This document shows, one piece after another, positions 43,427 to 52,253 of a stretch of DNA of 64,000 nucleotides. Positions within the stretch are counted from its first letter, which is position 1, and the number at the start of each line of letters is the position of its first letter. Origin of the DNA: CAJQQK01 sp049116495 (GTDB lineage: Bacteria > Pseudomonadota > Alphaproteobacteria > Rhizobiales > Hyphomicrobiaceae); NCBI GenBank assembly GCA_049116495.1, contig JAGDYV010000004.1, positions 38,905 through 102,904 on the forward strand. The letters run 5' to 3'. A program made the position numbers and the translations under genes. The notes under the pieces are model-generated. The model searched no databases, had not been told where the DNA came from, and worked only from the letters and a program-made list of their open reading frames with translations.

Positions 43427-43852
43427 GTCAATTTGCCTTTGGTGGCATGATCAATCGGGAGTGCTTTGCAGTGATCCTTGACACGTACCTCTTTTGCTGA
43501 GCGCGGAGAACCGTGGTGTTTGGTCTTTGCCTCGTAAAACTCATTGTCGGCAGTTTGTCGGGGTGACGGAGCGCGCACCGCCGTCGCGAGCGGCTTCACA
43601 TTGTGTTGCCGAAGTTGTACTGGGTTACCCCCCATGGGTTAGGTTGTGCTCATCTCGTTTTGAAGCGATGCCACTCTCAAACAAGGGTGGACGCCGTTCG
43701 GCACAAAATGCGACAACCTGGACACATGTCAGAACCGTTGATTGTGAAGTCGACATCATAGCTGGCTAGTACTGCGATGGTGGCTATATACGTTGAGACA
43801 GTATCGCAATCTTCCGCCAGGTGATGATTGATTGGCTTTTGGTAGGTCGTAG
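43427..43852. other. Gene-poor stretch upstream of the patatin gene
   Basis: About 425 bases. A 73-codon minus-strand frame (43414-43635) is present but has no ribosome site and overlaps the transporter start, so I do not call it. Sites TGCGAT (43773-43778) and ATCGCA (43804-43809) form a loose inverted repeat near the patatin gene. No RNA gene is seen. Confidence 0.4.
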
Positions 43853-45085
43853 ATGTCTGTGCCGGTAACGCGACGTTGGGCTGGAATAGCGGTGATCGCT
43901 GTCGCGGCGCTTGTCATAGGTGGCTGCGCTGCGCAGCTCGTGCGCACTCCTGTGCCGGCCAACTTGGTTGATCAAGCAGCGATCGCTGATGCGCCGGATG
44001 TGCGCTATTGGGGCGATGCACTGCCAAAAAATATTCGCCAGGCAATTGCCTTATCCGATCGGCAGAGCCGTCGGAAGCGTCCGCATCTCTTCAGGAACGG
44101 CCGGCGAAAGGCAGTGAAATTCCTTGCGATTTCTGGTGGCGGTAGTCATGGCGCGTTCGGGGCCGGTCTTTTGGTTGGCTGGACTGCGGCCGGAACCCGG
44201 CCCGAGTTTGATCTCGTGACCGGTGTCAGTACGGGGGCGCTGTCAGCGCCTTTCGCATTTCTCGGCCCTAAGTATGATCGTCAACTTAAGGAAATCTACA
44301 CGCGTTACGGCACGGAACAACTCATCCAAAAGCAGGTCATTGCCGGTCTTCTGGGTGGTGCGGCGATTGCGGATAACTCGAAGCTTGCGTCCGTTATTGC
44401 ATCTTACGTTGACCGCGATTTCCTGCGGGTTGTGGCGCGCGAGCATAGGCGCGGTCGGCGCCTCCTGATCAGTACCACCAACATCGATGCAGAGCGTCCC
44501 GTTGTTTGGGACATGGGGCGTATCTCTCAACGTGACAGTAAAAGATCGCTTGCCCTTTTTCGTAAGATCCTGCTTGCGTCGGCCGCAGTCCCAGCCGTAT
44601 TCCCGCCGGTGGTGATCAACGTGCGAGCAGATGGCAGGAACCTGCAAGAGTTGCATGTTGATGGCGGTACAACGGGGCAAGTATTTTTTCTGCCACCGCA
44701 ATTGCTGGTGCGGAACATCGTTCCTAAGCACAGGCGCAGGCGCCCGGTCACTGCTGAGCTGTATGTTGTGATGAATGGATCGCTGTCGCCAAAGTTTCAG
44801 ACCGTAGAAGCACGTACGACGGCGATTGCCAGTCGCTCGCTATGGACAATCATGAAGCAGCAAGCGATCGGCGATCTCTATAAGCTTTATGTCGAAGCGC
44901 GCAACAACCGGATCAAGTATTTTCAAGCTTCAATTCCCGATAGCTTCACGATGACCAGCAAGGAGCCATTTGATTTGAAGTACATGCGTGCGCTTTTTCA
45001 GCATGGATTCGATCTGGGAAAGCGGGGCTATCGCTGGGCCCGCCTGCCGCCCGGGCTGAACGCCGATGTCGCAGCGATCCGTTGA
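43853..45085 (+). CDS. Patatin-like phospholipase, lipoprotein
   Basis: About 410 aa. N-terminal signal with lipobox VIGGC and Cys25 as the likely lipidated residue. The patatin domain starts near residue 90: oxyanion loop SGGGSHGAFGAG, nucleophile S126 in GVSTG, and the catalytic Asp D270 in VDGG. A Ser-Asp dyad of lipid acyl hydrolases is thus complete. As a lipoprotein it faces the periplasm or outer membrane and may act on membrane phospholipids. Neighbours give no further hint. Confidence 0.88.
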   Translation: MSVPVTRRWAGIAVIAVAALVIGGCAAQLVRTPVPANLVDQAAIADAPDVRYWGDALPKNIRQAIALSDRQSRRKRPHLFRNGRRKAVKFLAISGGGSHGAFGAGLLVGWTAAGTRPEFDLVTGVSTGALSAPFAFLGPKYDRQLKEIYTRYGTEQLIQKQVIAGLLGGAAIADNSKLASVIASYVDRDFLRVVAREHRRGRRLLISTTNIDAERPVVWDMGRISQRDSKRSLALFRKILLASAAVPAVFPPVVINVRADGRNLQELHVDGGTTGQVFFLPPQLLVRNIVPKHRRRRPVTAELYVVMNGSLSPKFQTVEARTTAIASRSLWTIMKQQAIGDLYKLYVEARNNRIKYFQASIPDSFTMTSKEPFDLKYMRALFQHGFDLGKRGYRWARLPPGLNADVAAIR

Positions 45086-45248
45086 TCTGTGCTGTTCTCA
45101 ACAACATGTCAGTGTTGTCTTGAGGCTGCCGGTTGACGCCGACACATGGACCTGAGAAGGATTGAGCGTAATCGGCTGGAAGTTCAGAGCCACCAAGTGT
45201 TCCAGGTCAACTATCATAGACGGACGTGATTACTGTCGAGCACGACGC

Positions 45249-45689
45249 ATGCTGATCGCAACGCTACTGACATCCTTGATAACTGCGCTGACAATTTTGA
45301 TCCACTATGAAGCGATCCGGATTGTTCACCGTTGGAATCGGCGACCGTCGTGGGGCGGCACCCGCCTGATGGTTATTGCCGGAGTTTTCTTTCTGTTCGC
45401 TGCCCATGCGGTAGAGATTTGGTTGTTCGCGGCTGGCATCTACTTCGCCAAGAACGTACTACTTCTCGGCGGGCTGGAAGGCGCGTTTACTGAAACCAGC
45501 GCGGACTACCTCTATATCTCTGTCGTCACTTACGCGTCGGTTGGCTACGGCGACATTCGTCCAACTGGTTTCATTCGTACGATGTGTGGGTTTGAAGCAC
45601 TGACCGGCATCCTGATGATGGCCTGGTCGGCAGCCTACACGGTTTCGCGGCTGCAACAGTTGTGGGGTGAAGGCGACAAGGCGGGGTAA
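45249..45689 (+). CDS. Small two-TM ion channel protein (K+ channel-like)
   Basis: About 146 aa from ATG 45249. A TTG at 45162 is possible but has poor ribosome-site spacing. Three hydrophobic segments are seen: one near the N-terminus, one after RLMVIAGVFF and one after the pore. The pore loop reads YLYISVVTYASVGYGDIRP, close to the TVGYGD selectivity filter of K+ channels with Ser for Thr. It resembles 'ion channel' domain proteins that have one or two channel segments and are thought to carry potassium. Function is untested. The gene is followed by a small hairpin and the 61-aa gene. Confidence 0.75.
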   Translation: MLIATLLTSLITALTILIHYEAIRIVHRWNRRPSWGGTRLMVIAGVFFLFAAHAVEIWLFAAGIYFAKNVLLLGGLEGAFTETSADYLYISVVTYASVGYGDIRPTGFIRTMCGFEALTGILMMAWSAAYTVSRLQQLWGEGDKAG

Positions 45690-45787
45690 GTGCAGTCGTG
45701 CGTGGCTTATCGACCAGCGCGAACTGCATGTTTGAGCTACATCAATTCTAGGTCCGAAAATTGCTGGCAAGAGTTTTAGCGTAAGCG

Positions 45788-45811
45788 ATGCGGTCATTTT
45801 CGACACCGCAT
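45788..45811. terminator. Hairpin ATGCGGT-N10-ACCGCAT
   Basis: A perfect 7-base inverted repeat between the channel gene and the 61-aa gene, 33 bases before the latter's ATG. It may be a terminator without T-run or an operator. Confidence 0.3.
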
Positions 45812-45843
45812 GTGGGAGTGGGACAGCCCAGGAAGTCACGCGA

Positions 45844-46029
45844 ATGCCTAGCCGGCGGGATATTGATGAGCGCGATATTGATCGTCTCCTAGCCGCATTG
45901 ACTGACAGTCAAATCGCGTCACTTTACGGTATGTCGGAAATGGAAGTTCACAGGCTCCGGCGCGCGCGCCGAAACCGTCTATTTTCACCGCGTCCAAGGA
46001 ACGATGGAGGTAACAAGTCTGACGCCTGA
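45844..46029 (+). CDS. Small hypothetical protein with HTH-like sequence
   Basis: A 61-aa frame with AGGAAG at 45830-45835, eight bases before the ATG. The sequence (DIDRLLAALTDSQIASLYG then MSEMEVHRLRRARRNR) looks like one helix-turn-helix followed by a basic helix, as in short phage- or sigma-region-4-like DNA-binding proteins. No family could be assigned. Upstream of the hybrid kinase gene with 93 bases between them. Confidence 0.5.
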   Translation: MPSRRDIDERDIDRLLAALTDSQIASLYGMSEMEVHRLRRARRNRLFSPRPRNDGGNKSDA

Positions 46030-46122
46030 GATTGTTCTGGCCTCTACCCAAAGTCCAGTTATCATATGTGGCCCATCCTTTGAGCCAAGTTGGCTAGCGC
46101 ATGCTGCGATTGCGAGTAGACA

Positions 46123-48072
46123 ATGAAATCCCTGTGCGGTGACAATCCAGACCAGCAGGTAGCGGCTGATGCGCCACAGGACGGCGCGCACGAGCGAGCC
46201 AACCTCTTTTCTGTTCTAGACTTGGTGCCGGATGTTATCGTCACGATTGACGAGAATGGTTCTATCGCCTCGTTCAGCCCGGCGGCTGAAAAGCTCTTCG
46301 GGTATCAATTGAGTGAGGTGATTGGCCAGAACGTCAAAATATTAATGCCTGAGCCGTATCGCGGCGAGCATGACCGATATCTTGAGAATTACCGCCGGAC
46401 TGCTGAAAAAAAGATCATCGGGATCGGTCGCGAAGTTGAAGCGCAGCGCAAGGACGGCACGGTCTTTCCGATAAATTTGGCAGTGAACGAATTTATGGTT
46501 GCCGGCATGCGCATGTTCACGGCTGTCGTGCACGACCTAAGCGAACTCAAACAGGCACAAGCCTTTAGCGATCGGCTCGGACGCATTCTCGATCGGTCAC
46601 TGAATGAAATTTACGTATTTGCATCGAACACGCTTCGCTTCATTCAGGTGAATTATGGTGCGCGGCGGAACATGGGTTACTCGAGTGCCGAATTCAGAAG
46701 TTTAACGCCTGTCGATATAAAACCGGACTTCACGCAGCCTCAGTTTGAGGACTTATTGCGCCCCTTGCGTAACGGCTCTCAGGAAGTGCTTGTTTTTAAG
46801 ACGTCGCATCAGCGTAAAGATGGGTCGACATACCCGGTAGAGATTCACTTGCAACTGATGCGCAGCGAGACTCCACCGGTGTTTGCAGCGGTCATACAGG
46901 ACATCACTGAGATCGAGCGCAGCGAAGCAATTCTACGGCAGTCACAGAAGATGGAGGCGATCGGTCAGTTAACCGGCGGAATCGCACACGATTTTAACAA
47001 TCTCCTCAGTGTTATCATGGGTAACAATGAGCTGCTAAGTCGATGTATTGGCGATGATTCACGGATGAACCGGTTCCTTGACAATTCAACCGGTGCTGCA
47101 GAACGTGCGGCGCAATTGACCAGCCAGCTTCTGACGTTTGCCCGGCGGCAGCCGCTTGAGCCAAAGATTGTCGATCCAAACGATTTGGTTTTGGATATGA
47201 TGGATATGCTGCACCGGACTCTCGGTGAGACGATCGAAGTGGAAGCGGTCCTTGCGCCTAACATAGGCAGTATGCTCGCCGATCCTGTTCAAGTTCACAA
47301 TGCGCTGCTTAATCTCGCGATCAACGCCCGCGACGCCATGCCGTGCGGTGGGCGGCTGATCATCGAGACGTCAAACGTTGAGCTTGATGAGAGTGCCGTC
47401 AAGTCGCGCGCGGACGCCGAGCCTGGACAATATGTGCGGCTGTCTGTGCGCGATACCGGAACCGGAATGACCCCAGACGTTCAGGCGCGTGTTTTGGAAC
47501 CGTTCTTTACCACCAAGGAGCAAGGTAAAGGCACGGGGCTTGGCCTCAGTATGGTCCACGGATTTGCCAAACAATCTGGTGGCCACGTCGACGTTTACAG
47601 TGAGATCGGCCATGGAACGGCGATTAGCCTCTATTTGCCAAATGCCAGTGCGGCGCCAGTGATGAGCTTGCAAAACAATTTGCAGGGTTCCGACGAGCAA
47701 GCTACCGGTCAAACTGTACTGGTGGTCGAAGATGATCCAAACGTGAGGGAAGTAACCGTCGATCGGTTGGAGCATCTCGGTTATCGGATCATTGAAGCGA
47801 CCAATGCCGCGGACGCGCTCGATATTCTTGATGCGGGTACTCGAGTTGACGTGCTTCTGACTGATGTTGTGATGCCGGGAGGAATGACAGGCGTTGAATT
47901 AGTTGGGCGAGCTCGGCTGAGGTATCCGACCGTCAGATCCATATTGTCGTCCGGTTATGCGCCAGATGGCGCCAACCTGCTCCCCGCAACACCCTGGCTG
48001 CGCAAGCCGTACACGTTATCTGCGCTGGCAAAGACCTTGCGCGACGTGCTGGAGGAGGGCAGTCTCAAATGA
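46123..48072 (+). CDS. FixL-like haem-PAS hybrid histidine kinase with C-terminal receiver
   Basis: About 649 aa. Order: PAS 1 (about 25-150), PAS 2 (about 150-265), HisKA with H289 in GGIAHDFNNLL, HATPase with the DTGTGM and GKGTGLGLSMV boxes, and a receiver domain with the phospho-acceptor D581 in VLLTDVVMPGG. PAS 1 is close to the FixL haem domain: H83 in GEHDRYLENYRRT aligns with FixL H200 and R103 in KKIIGIGR with R220, at the same 20-residue spacing. It is therefore a likely oxygen- or gas-sensing haem domain. No membrane segment is seen, so it is soluble. It is convergent with the OmpR-type regulator gene 21 bases away and is near a FixK-like regulator. Confidence 0.88.
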   Translation: MKSLCGDNPDQQVAADAPQDGAHERANLFSVLDLVPDVIVTIDENGSIASFSPAAEKLFGYQLSEVIGQNVKILMPEPYRGEHDRYLENYRRTAEKKIIGIGREVEAQRKDGTVFPINLAVNEFMVAGMRMFTAVVHDLSELKQAQAFSDRLGRILDRSLNEIYVFASNTLRFIQVNYGARRNMGYSSAEFRSLTPVDIKPDFTQPQFEDLLRPLRNGSQEVLVFKTSHQRKDGSTYPVEIHLQLMRSETPPVFAAVIQDITEIERSEAILRQSQKMEAIGQLTGGIAHDFNNLLSVIMGNNELLSRCIGDDSRMNRFLDNSTGAAERAAQLTSQLLTFARRQPLEPKIVDPNDLVLDMMDMLHRTLGETIEVEAVLAPNIGSMLADPVQVHNALLNLAINARDAMPCGGRLIIETSNVELDESAVKSRADAEPGQYVRLSVRDTGTGMTPDVQARVLEPFFTTKEQGKGTGLGLSMVHGFAKQSGGHVDVYSEIGHGTAISLYLPNASAAPVMSLQNNLQGSDEQATGQTVLVVEDDPNVREVTVDRLEHLGYRIIEATNAADALDILDAGTRVDVLLTDVVMPGGMTGVELVGRARLRYPTVRSILSSGYAPDGANLLPATPWLRKPYTLSALAKTLRDVLEEGSLK

Positions 48073-48092
48073 GATTACAATACGATAGCTTC

Positions 48093-48830
48093 TCAAGGTG
48101 CCTTGACGTTCGCCGCAAAAACGTATCCTACACCTCGGACCGTCTTTATTAAGGTCGGCGTGGCAGGTGACGGCTCGATTTTGCGCCGCAGTCGAACGAC
48201 TAAGGCATCGATCGAACGATCGGTTGGTGACCACTCCTGTCCTTTGACAATGTCCATAATATTGTCACGTGAGAGAACGCGGTTAGCTCGTCTGACAAAG
48301 GCCAGGAGAAGATCGAATTCGCTGGTTGTTAAAGGATGATCTTGCCCATCATCGGACTTCAGCTCACGATGTGGTACGTTTAACTCGAAGCGGTCGAAGA
48401 CGTATTTTTCAGAAGGAGTGGGAGATAGTTCGGGGGCCGGATCGGGCGTACAATGGTAGCGGCGCAAGACGGCCCTGATCCTTGCAACGACTTCACGCAG
48501 TTGGAAGGGTTTGGCGATGTAGTCGTCGGCGCCGAGTTCTAGTCCGACAACACGGTCGATCGTATCGCCTTTGCCTGTGATCATGACGATTGGCACATTC
48601 CGTTTTGCGCGGATTTCACGAACCAAGTCAAACCCGTTCTCACCGCCAAGGTTGAGGTCCAAGGTGATCAGGTCGATTGGTTGCTTTGCCAGAATCGCAT
48701 TTATATCATCACCATTGACCGCCTCGGCGACAACAAATCCCTCCATCTCGAAACAGTCTCTCAGAAGCTCGCGAACGGAAGCTTCGTCATCGACGACGAG
48801 GATGTTCTTAACTTGTTGATTTATCGTCAA
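48093..48830 (-). CDS. OmpR-family response regulator
   Basis: About 245 aa with a TTG start at 48830. Receiver domain with D14/D15, phospho-acceptor D58 in ITLDLNLGG, the Thr in VMITGKG and the Lys in YIAKPF. A winged-helix DNA-binding domain follows (about 140-240: LTTSEFDLLLAFVRRANRVLSR, RSIDALVVRLRRKI and the ending IKTVRGVGYVF). It may be the target of the hybrid kinase across the 21-base convergent gap or of another kinase. Three in-phase TACA repeats lie 47-70 bases upstream. Confidence 0.9.
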   Translation of the reverse strand: MTINQQVKNILVVDDEASVRELLRDCFEMEGFVVAEAVNGDDINAILAKQPIDLITLDLNLGGENGFDLVREIRAKRNVPIVMITGKGDTIDRVVGLELGADDYIAKPFQLREVVARIRAVLRRYHCTPDPAPELSPTPSEKYVFDRFELNVPHRELKSDDGQDHPLTTSEFDLLLAFVRRANRVLSRDNIMDIVKGQEWSPTDRSIDALVVRLRRKIEPSPATPTLIKTVRGVGYVFAANVKAP

Positions 48831-48876
48831 TTTGAAGCTTTCTGCTAGTCAGTTCAGACAACTCGACGATCATTAT

Positions 48877-48900
48877 TACAAACTCTTACAAATTGGTACA
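48877..48900. promoter_or_regulatory. Three TACA direct repeats at 10-bp steps
   Basis: TACA occurs at 48877, 48887 and 48897, two of them inside TTACAAA. They lie in the divergent gap between the OmpR-type and FixK-like genes. Direct repeats one helical turn apart are the normal binding pattern of OmpR-family regulators. Confidence 0.45.
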
Positions 48901-48985
48901 CGCGTCTCATCGTATCGGAACATCGCGGTTGTTTATTGCACTGAGCTCATGATTGGCATGGGCCCAGTTCCCAGGAGGTTTGCCG

Positions 48986-49687
48986 ATGCTTGCGATACAG
49001 ACCCGAACGTTTCCTAAGACTGACGTTTGTGCTTCGACCGTATCGCCTTCCGTCGGAGAATTCGACCAAAGCGTCATGGGTTCCGCGACGAGGGTCGTCG
49101 AACGCAAGGAGCATGTCTTCTTCGAGGGCGATCCGGTCAGTCATATCTATAAGGTCGAGGCTGGCCATGTCTGCATTTACCGCCTGCTTGCCGATGGTCG
49201 GCGTCAGGTAATCGATTTTGCTTTTTCGGGCGATTTCATCGGGCTCGGCGCCAGCGGGCAGCACGCTATGAGTGCACAAGCCACTGAGCGGACGAAGCTA
49301 CGGTGTTTGCCGGTTTCGGAGCTACGTCATGTTGTGAGCGAGAATCCCAGGCTCGGCCTTGAACTCTACGAAGCCATCGCTTGCGAACTCGGTGCTACCC
49401 GTGAACTACTAATGTCAGTCAGCCATCGGACTGCACAAGAACGGATCGCCGGTTTTCTGCTCGCGCTGTCGCAGCGCAATGCGCGCCATGGTGAGGATCC
49501 AACGACGGTTGTGTTACCGATGACGCGAACGGATATTGCCGATTTCCTGGGGCTGACAATCGAGACCGTCAGCCGAACCTTTAGTAAGTTTCGCGCTCAA
49601 GGCGTCATTGACTTGGAGCAGTGTATTCTGGTCACGATGTGTGATCTCGACCAATTGACGAGGATCGCAGAAGGCAGCGATGCATAG
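48986..49687 (+). CDS. Crp/Fnr-family regulator, FixK-like
   Basis: About 233 aa from ATG 48986, placed seven bases after a perfect AGGAGG (48973-48978); the frame upstream to 48953 lacks this. A cyclic-nucleotide-like beta roll (FFEGDPVSHIYKVEAGHVCIY, ... FIGLGASGQH) is followed by a dimer helix and an HTH (MTRTDIADFLGLTIETVSRTF). The E--SR pattern of the recognition helix is that of Fnr and FixK and points to a TTGAT-N4-ATCAA type site. The N-terminal four-Cys set of Fnr is not present. With the haem-PAS kinase it suggests an oxygen-response group, but no clear Fnr box was found here. Confidence 0.85.
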   Translation: MLAIQTRTFPKTDVCASTVSPSVGEFDQSVMGSATRVVERKEHVFFEGDPVSHIYKVEAGHVCIYRLLADGRRQVIDFAFSGDFIGLGASGQHAMSAQATERTKLRCLPVSELRHVVSENPRLGLELYEAIACELGATRELLMSVSHRTAQERIAGFLLALSQRNARHGEDPTTVVLPMTRTDIADFLGLTIETVSRTFSKFRAQGVIDLEQCILVTMCDLDQLTRIAEGSDA

Positions 49688-49772
49688 ACGAATGCTCGCG
49701 TGGATGGCGCTCCATTGTCACAAACGGCTCGCGTTGGCTGGAAGTTCTCATATGCATTCAGCTTTGGGCCTC

Positions 49773-50171
49773 TCAGTCCATGCCATCTTCGCGAAGCTCT
49801 TTGAACACTTTGCTTGCCGTCAGCATGGCTTCGCGAATTAATGGCACACCTGTATATCCGGACAAATGCAGCAGTGCTTCGGTCAGTTCTTCTTCTGTCC
49901 AGCCTTGCCGTCGTGCCATGCGGATGTGCAAGGCCAACTCAGGATCACGACCGGTAGCGGCATCTGAGATCACGCAAATCAGTGTCCGTGTCTTGAGGTC
50001 GAGGCCGGGCCGGGTCCACAGTGCACCGAAGATATTCTCCGCAGCGACATCCCGAAACTTTTGCATCACGGGGTCTTCGTACGTTTTCTGGTTCATGCGC
50101 TCGACATATTTTTCACCAAGCAGTTCCGTCCGGATTGCCATACCTTTCGCGTGGAGGTCACTTTTGCTCAT
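49773..50171 (-). CDS. Carboxymuconolactone decarboxylase (CMD) family protein
   Basis: About 132 aa from ATG 50171, which has AAGGAAA upstream; an open frame to 50270 is not needed. Typical segments: WTRPGLDLKTRTLICVISDA and ELALHIRMARRQGWTEEEL, then LLHLSGYTGVPLIREA. The sequence is PcaC-like and has His in ALHIRMA but lacks the CxxC of AhpD, so it is more like gamma-carboxymuconolactone decarboxylase than an alkylhydroperoxidase. Divergent from the SsuD-like gene. Confidence 0.8.
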   Translation of the reverse strand: MSKSDLHAKGMAIRTELLGEKYVERMNQKTYEDPVMQKFRDVAAENIFGALWTRPGLDLKTRTLICVISDAATGRDPELALHIRMARRQGWTEEELTEALLHLSGYTGVPLIREAMLTASKVFKELREDGMD

Positions 50172-50368
50172 GTGCTTTCCTTTCTTACTTGTCACCGGAG
50201 TGCTGACTGTAGCGTGAAATGGTGAAGCATGTCCGTCAATCGCAACACGGATGCATCGAAAACGCCCCAATAAGCAGCGCGAAACTGCTTGAACGGGTTA
50301 GCCAAAGCACGTTTGAATGGGAGACTGACAAATAGTTTTACGATTGAAAGCCACGGAGGCCCGCAAAC

Positions 50369-51484
50369 ATGGCACAGGAAACCCTCACATTTGGCTGGTT
50401 CCTGCCGACCAGTGGCGACAGCCATGCACTGGGCGATCCGGCAGGGCACATTCCGCAAAGTCGTGCGTTATTTGATGAAATCGTTGATGTGGTAGACCGT
50501 GGTGGGTTTTCGTATTTGCTCATGCCGGTCAATACAAATTGCTGGGAAGCGACAGTGACCGGGGGCTTTTATCTGGCCCGAACGAAGAATATCGCGCCGT
50601 TGGTAGCGTTGCGCTCAGCTTATTGCAATCCGGTCCTGTCAGCCAAAATGTTTGCCACTTTAGATCAACTTTCGGGAGGGCGGCTCTGCATAAATCTCAT
50701 CGCCGGCATCAATGACGATGACACCAAGTCAGATGGTATTCCCGATACCAAGAAAGTGCGTTACGAGAAAATGGACGAAGAAGTCCAGATCATGAAACGT
50801 TTGTGGTCTAGCGATGAACCAATTGGGTTCAAGGGTAAGCACTATCAAGTCGACTCAGCAATTGAGCCGAAACCGCTGCAGCAACCGCACCCTCCGTTCT
50901 TTCTCGGCGGCGGCTCGGAGCAGGCCTTGGAGATTTCAGCCAAGCATTCCTCCGTGCACTTGTTCTGGGGAGACCGGCCAACGGGTATCGCCGAGAAGAT
51001 TGCGGACTTGAAGCGACGTGCGCAACGTTATGGTCGCGAAGAAGCGCTGCGGTTCGGAATGCGACTGCAGATCGTCTGCGCTGATACGGAAGAGGAAGCC
51101 TGGGCCAGTGCCTACCGTTTGATCGATGGTGTTGAAGGAATGAAGCTTGCCAACATGCGCACAAATAAAAATCCGGTCGAGGGCATTCGGCGAACGTCGG
51201 AAGCTAATCAACAGGTATGGAAGTTGCTCGACGAGTCCGGTGATGACATGAAGCTTGGTCCGCACCTTTGGGCTGGAATTTCAAAAGTGCGTGCAGGCGC
51301 CGGCATTGCCATCGTCGGCAATCCGGAGCAAGTGGCAGCGACGCTTGAAGAGTTTGTCAATGTTGGCTGCACGAGTTTCTGCTTGTCAGGCTATCCGCAC
51401 GCAAAAGCTGCCAGCATCGTCTCCGAAAAAGTGCTGCCCTATTTTCAAGATCGTATGTCGTGCGATCATCCGCGGGCGGCATGA
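50369..51484 (+). CDS. LLM-class flavin monooxygenase, SsuD-like
   Basis: About 371 aa with GGAGG nine bases upstream. It resembles FMNH2-dependent alkanesulfonate monooxygenase: GWFLPTSGDSHALGD near the start, GGFSYLLMPVNTNCWE, then SGGRLCINLIAGINDDD and the later RFGMRLQIVCADTEEEAW and YPHAKAASIVSEKVLPYF. No flavin reductase or sulfonate transporter is adjacent, and the substrate may be a sulfonate or another small molecule. It is divergent from the CMD gene. Confidence 0.8.
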   Translation: MAQETLTFGWFLPTSGDSHALGDPAGHIPQSRALFDEIVDVVDRGGFSYLLMPVNTNCWEATVTGGFYLARTKNIAPLVALRSAYCNPVLSAKMFATLDQLSGGRLCINLIAGINDDDTKSDGIPDTKKVRYEKMDEEVQIMKRLWSSDEPIGFKGKHYQVDSAIEPKPLQQPHPPFFLGGGSEQALEISAKHSSVHLFWGDRPTGIAEKIADLKRRAQRYGREEALRFGMRLQIVCADTEEEAWASAYRLIDGVEGMKLANMRTNKNPVEGIRRTSEANQQVWKLLDESGDDMKLGPHLWAGISKVRAGAGIAIVGNPEQVAATLEEFVNVGCTSFCLSGYPHAKAASIVSEKVLPYFQDRMSCDHPRAA

Positions 51485-51585
51485 TGTAAGAGCACGTTAT
51501 AAGCAGACCTGAGAATTTCTTCTCTTTCGGTCGCAACTCAAGATTTTGTGGTTGGGCCTTCTCGCGGCGTTTTTAAGGAATAGCC

Positions 51586-52239
51586 ATGGGCACGAGCGAT
51601 ATTGACGCCATCATTGGCTTCTGGTTGGGCGCCAGTCTCGAAGGGCCAAAGGCAGCGTTCGCACGACGTGATTGGTGGTATAAGGGCGGTGTAACGGTCG
51701 ACGACGAAATTCGAGCACGGTTTGGTACTCTTATCGAAGAGGCCTGTTGCCGAAAACTATCCGATTGGCAATCGAAGGCCGAAGGTGCATTCGCCTTGGT
51801 GTTGCTGCTGGATCAATTTACTAGGAACATTTATCGCAACACGCCTCAGGCCTATGCAGGCGATCCAATTGCGTTCGATGTTGTGCAATACGCGATTGAT
51901 CGAAAACTGGATCGAGACCTTCATCCGGTGTCGCGCATTTGGCTCTACCATCCGTTTCATCATTCTGAGCAAATTGAGGAACAGGATAGGGGGCTTCGAC
52001 TGCTGAATGACATGCTTGGCAAATCGCCGAGTGACTGGCATCCGTACATTCAACGCAGCATCTGGGGTTGGACGCGGCATCGAGATATCGTTGCCCGCTT
52101 CGGGCGCTTTCCGCATCGCAACGCCGTGCTTGGTCGCGCTTCCACCGAGTTGGAAATAGTGTTCCTGGCGTCCGACGGTGAAGCCTTTGGTCAAGGCCCA
52201 GCACCAGATGTCAACGGCGACGCGAACGGAAGCGTGTAG
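51586..52239 (+). CDS. DUF924 family protein
   Basis: About 217 aa with AAGGA upstream. DUF924 pattern: IIGFWLG at the start, RDWWYKGG, LDQFTRNIYRNTPQAY and WLYHPFHHSEQIEEQDRGL, then NRFPHRN-like GRFPHRNAVLGR. The family is helical and has no known function. Follows the SsuD-like gene by 101 bases. Confidence 0.85.
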   Translation: MGTSDIDAIIGFWLGASLEGPKAAFARRDWWYKGGVTVDDEIRARFGTLIEEACCRKLSDWQSKAEGAFALVLLLDQFTRNIYRNTPQAYAGDPIAFDVVQYAIDRKLDRDLHPVSRIWLYHPFHHSEQIEEQDRGLRLLNDMLGKSPSDWHPYIQRSIWGWTRHRDIVARFGRFPHRNAVLGRASTELEIVFLASDGEAFGQGPAPDVNGDANGSV

Positions 52240-52253
52240 CCTTCGCATGTCGG

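Noticed and set aside
43414..43635. 73-codon minus-strand frame before the EamA transporter
   Set aside because: No ribosome site and it overlaps the transporter start; sequence not like any family I know.
43773..43809. TGCGAT/ATCGCA inverted repeat before the patatin gene
   Set aside because: Only six bases with a 25-base spacer; likely chance.
46400..46430. Loss of the FixL haem ligand in PAS 1
   Set aside because: At first EKKIIGIGR seemed to lack the His of DPHIIGIGR, but that His is FixL H214; the haem ligand H200 lies 14 residues earlier in RHDSY and is conserved here as H83.
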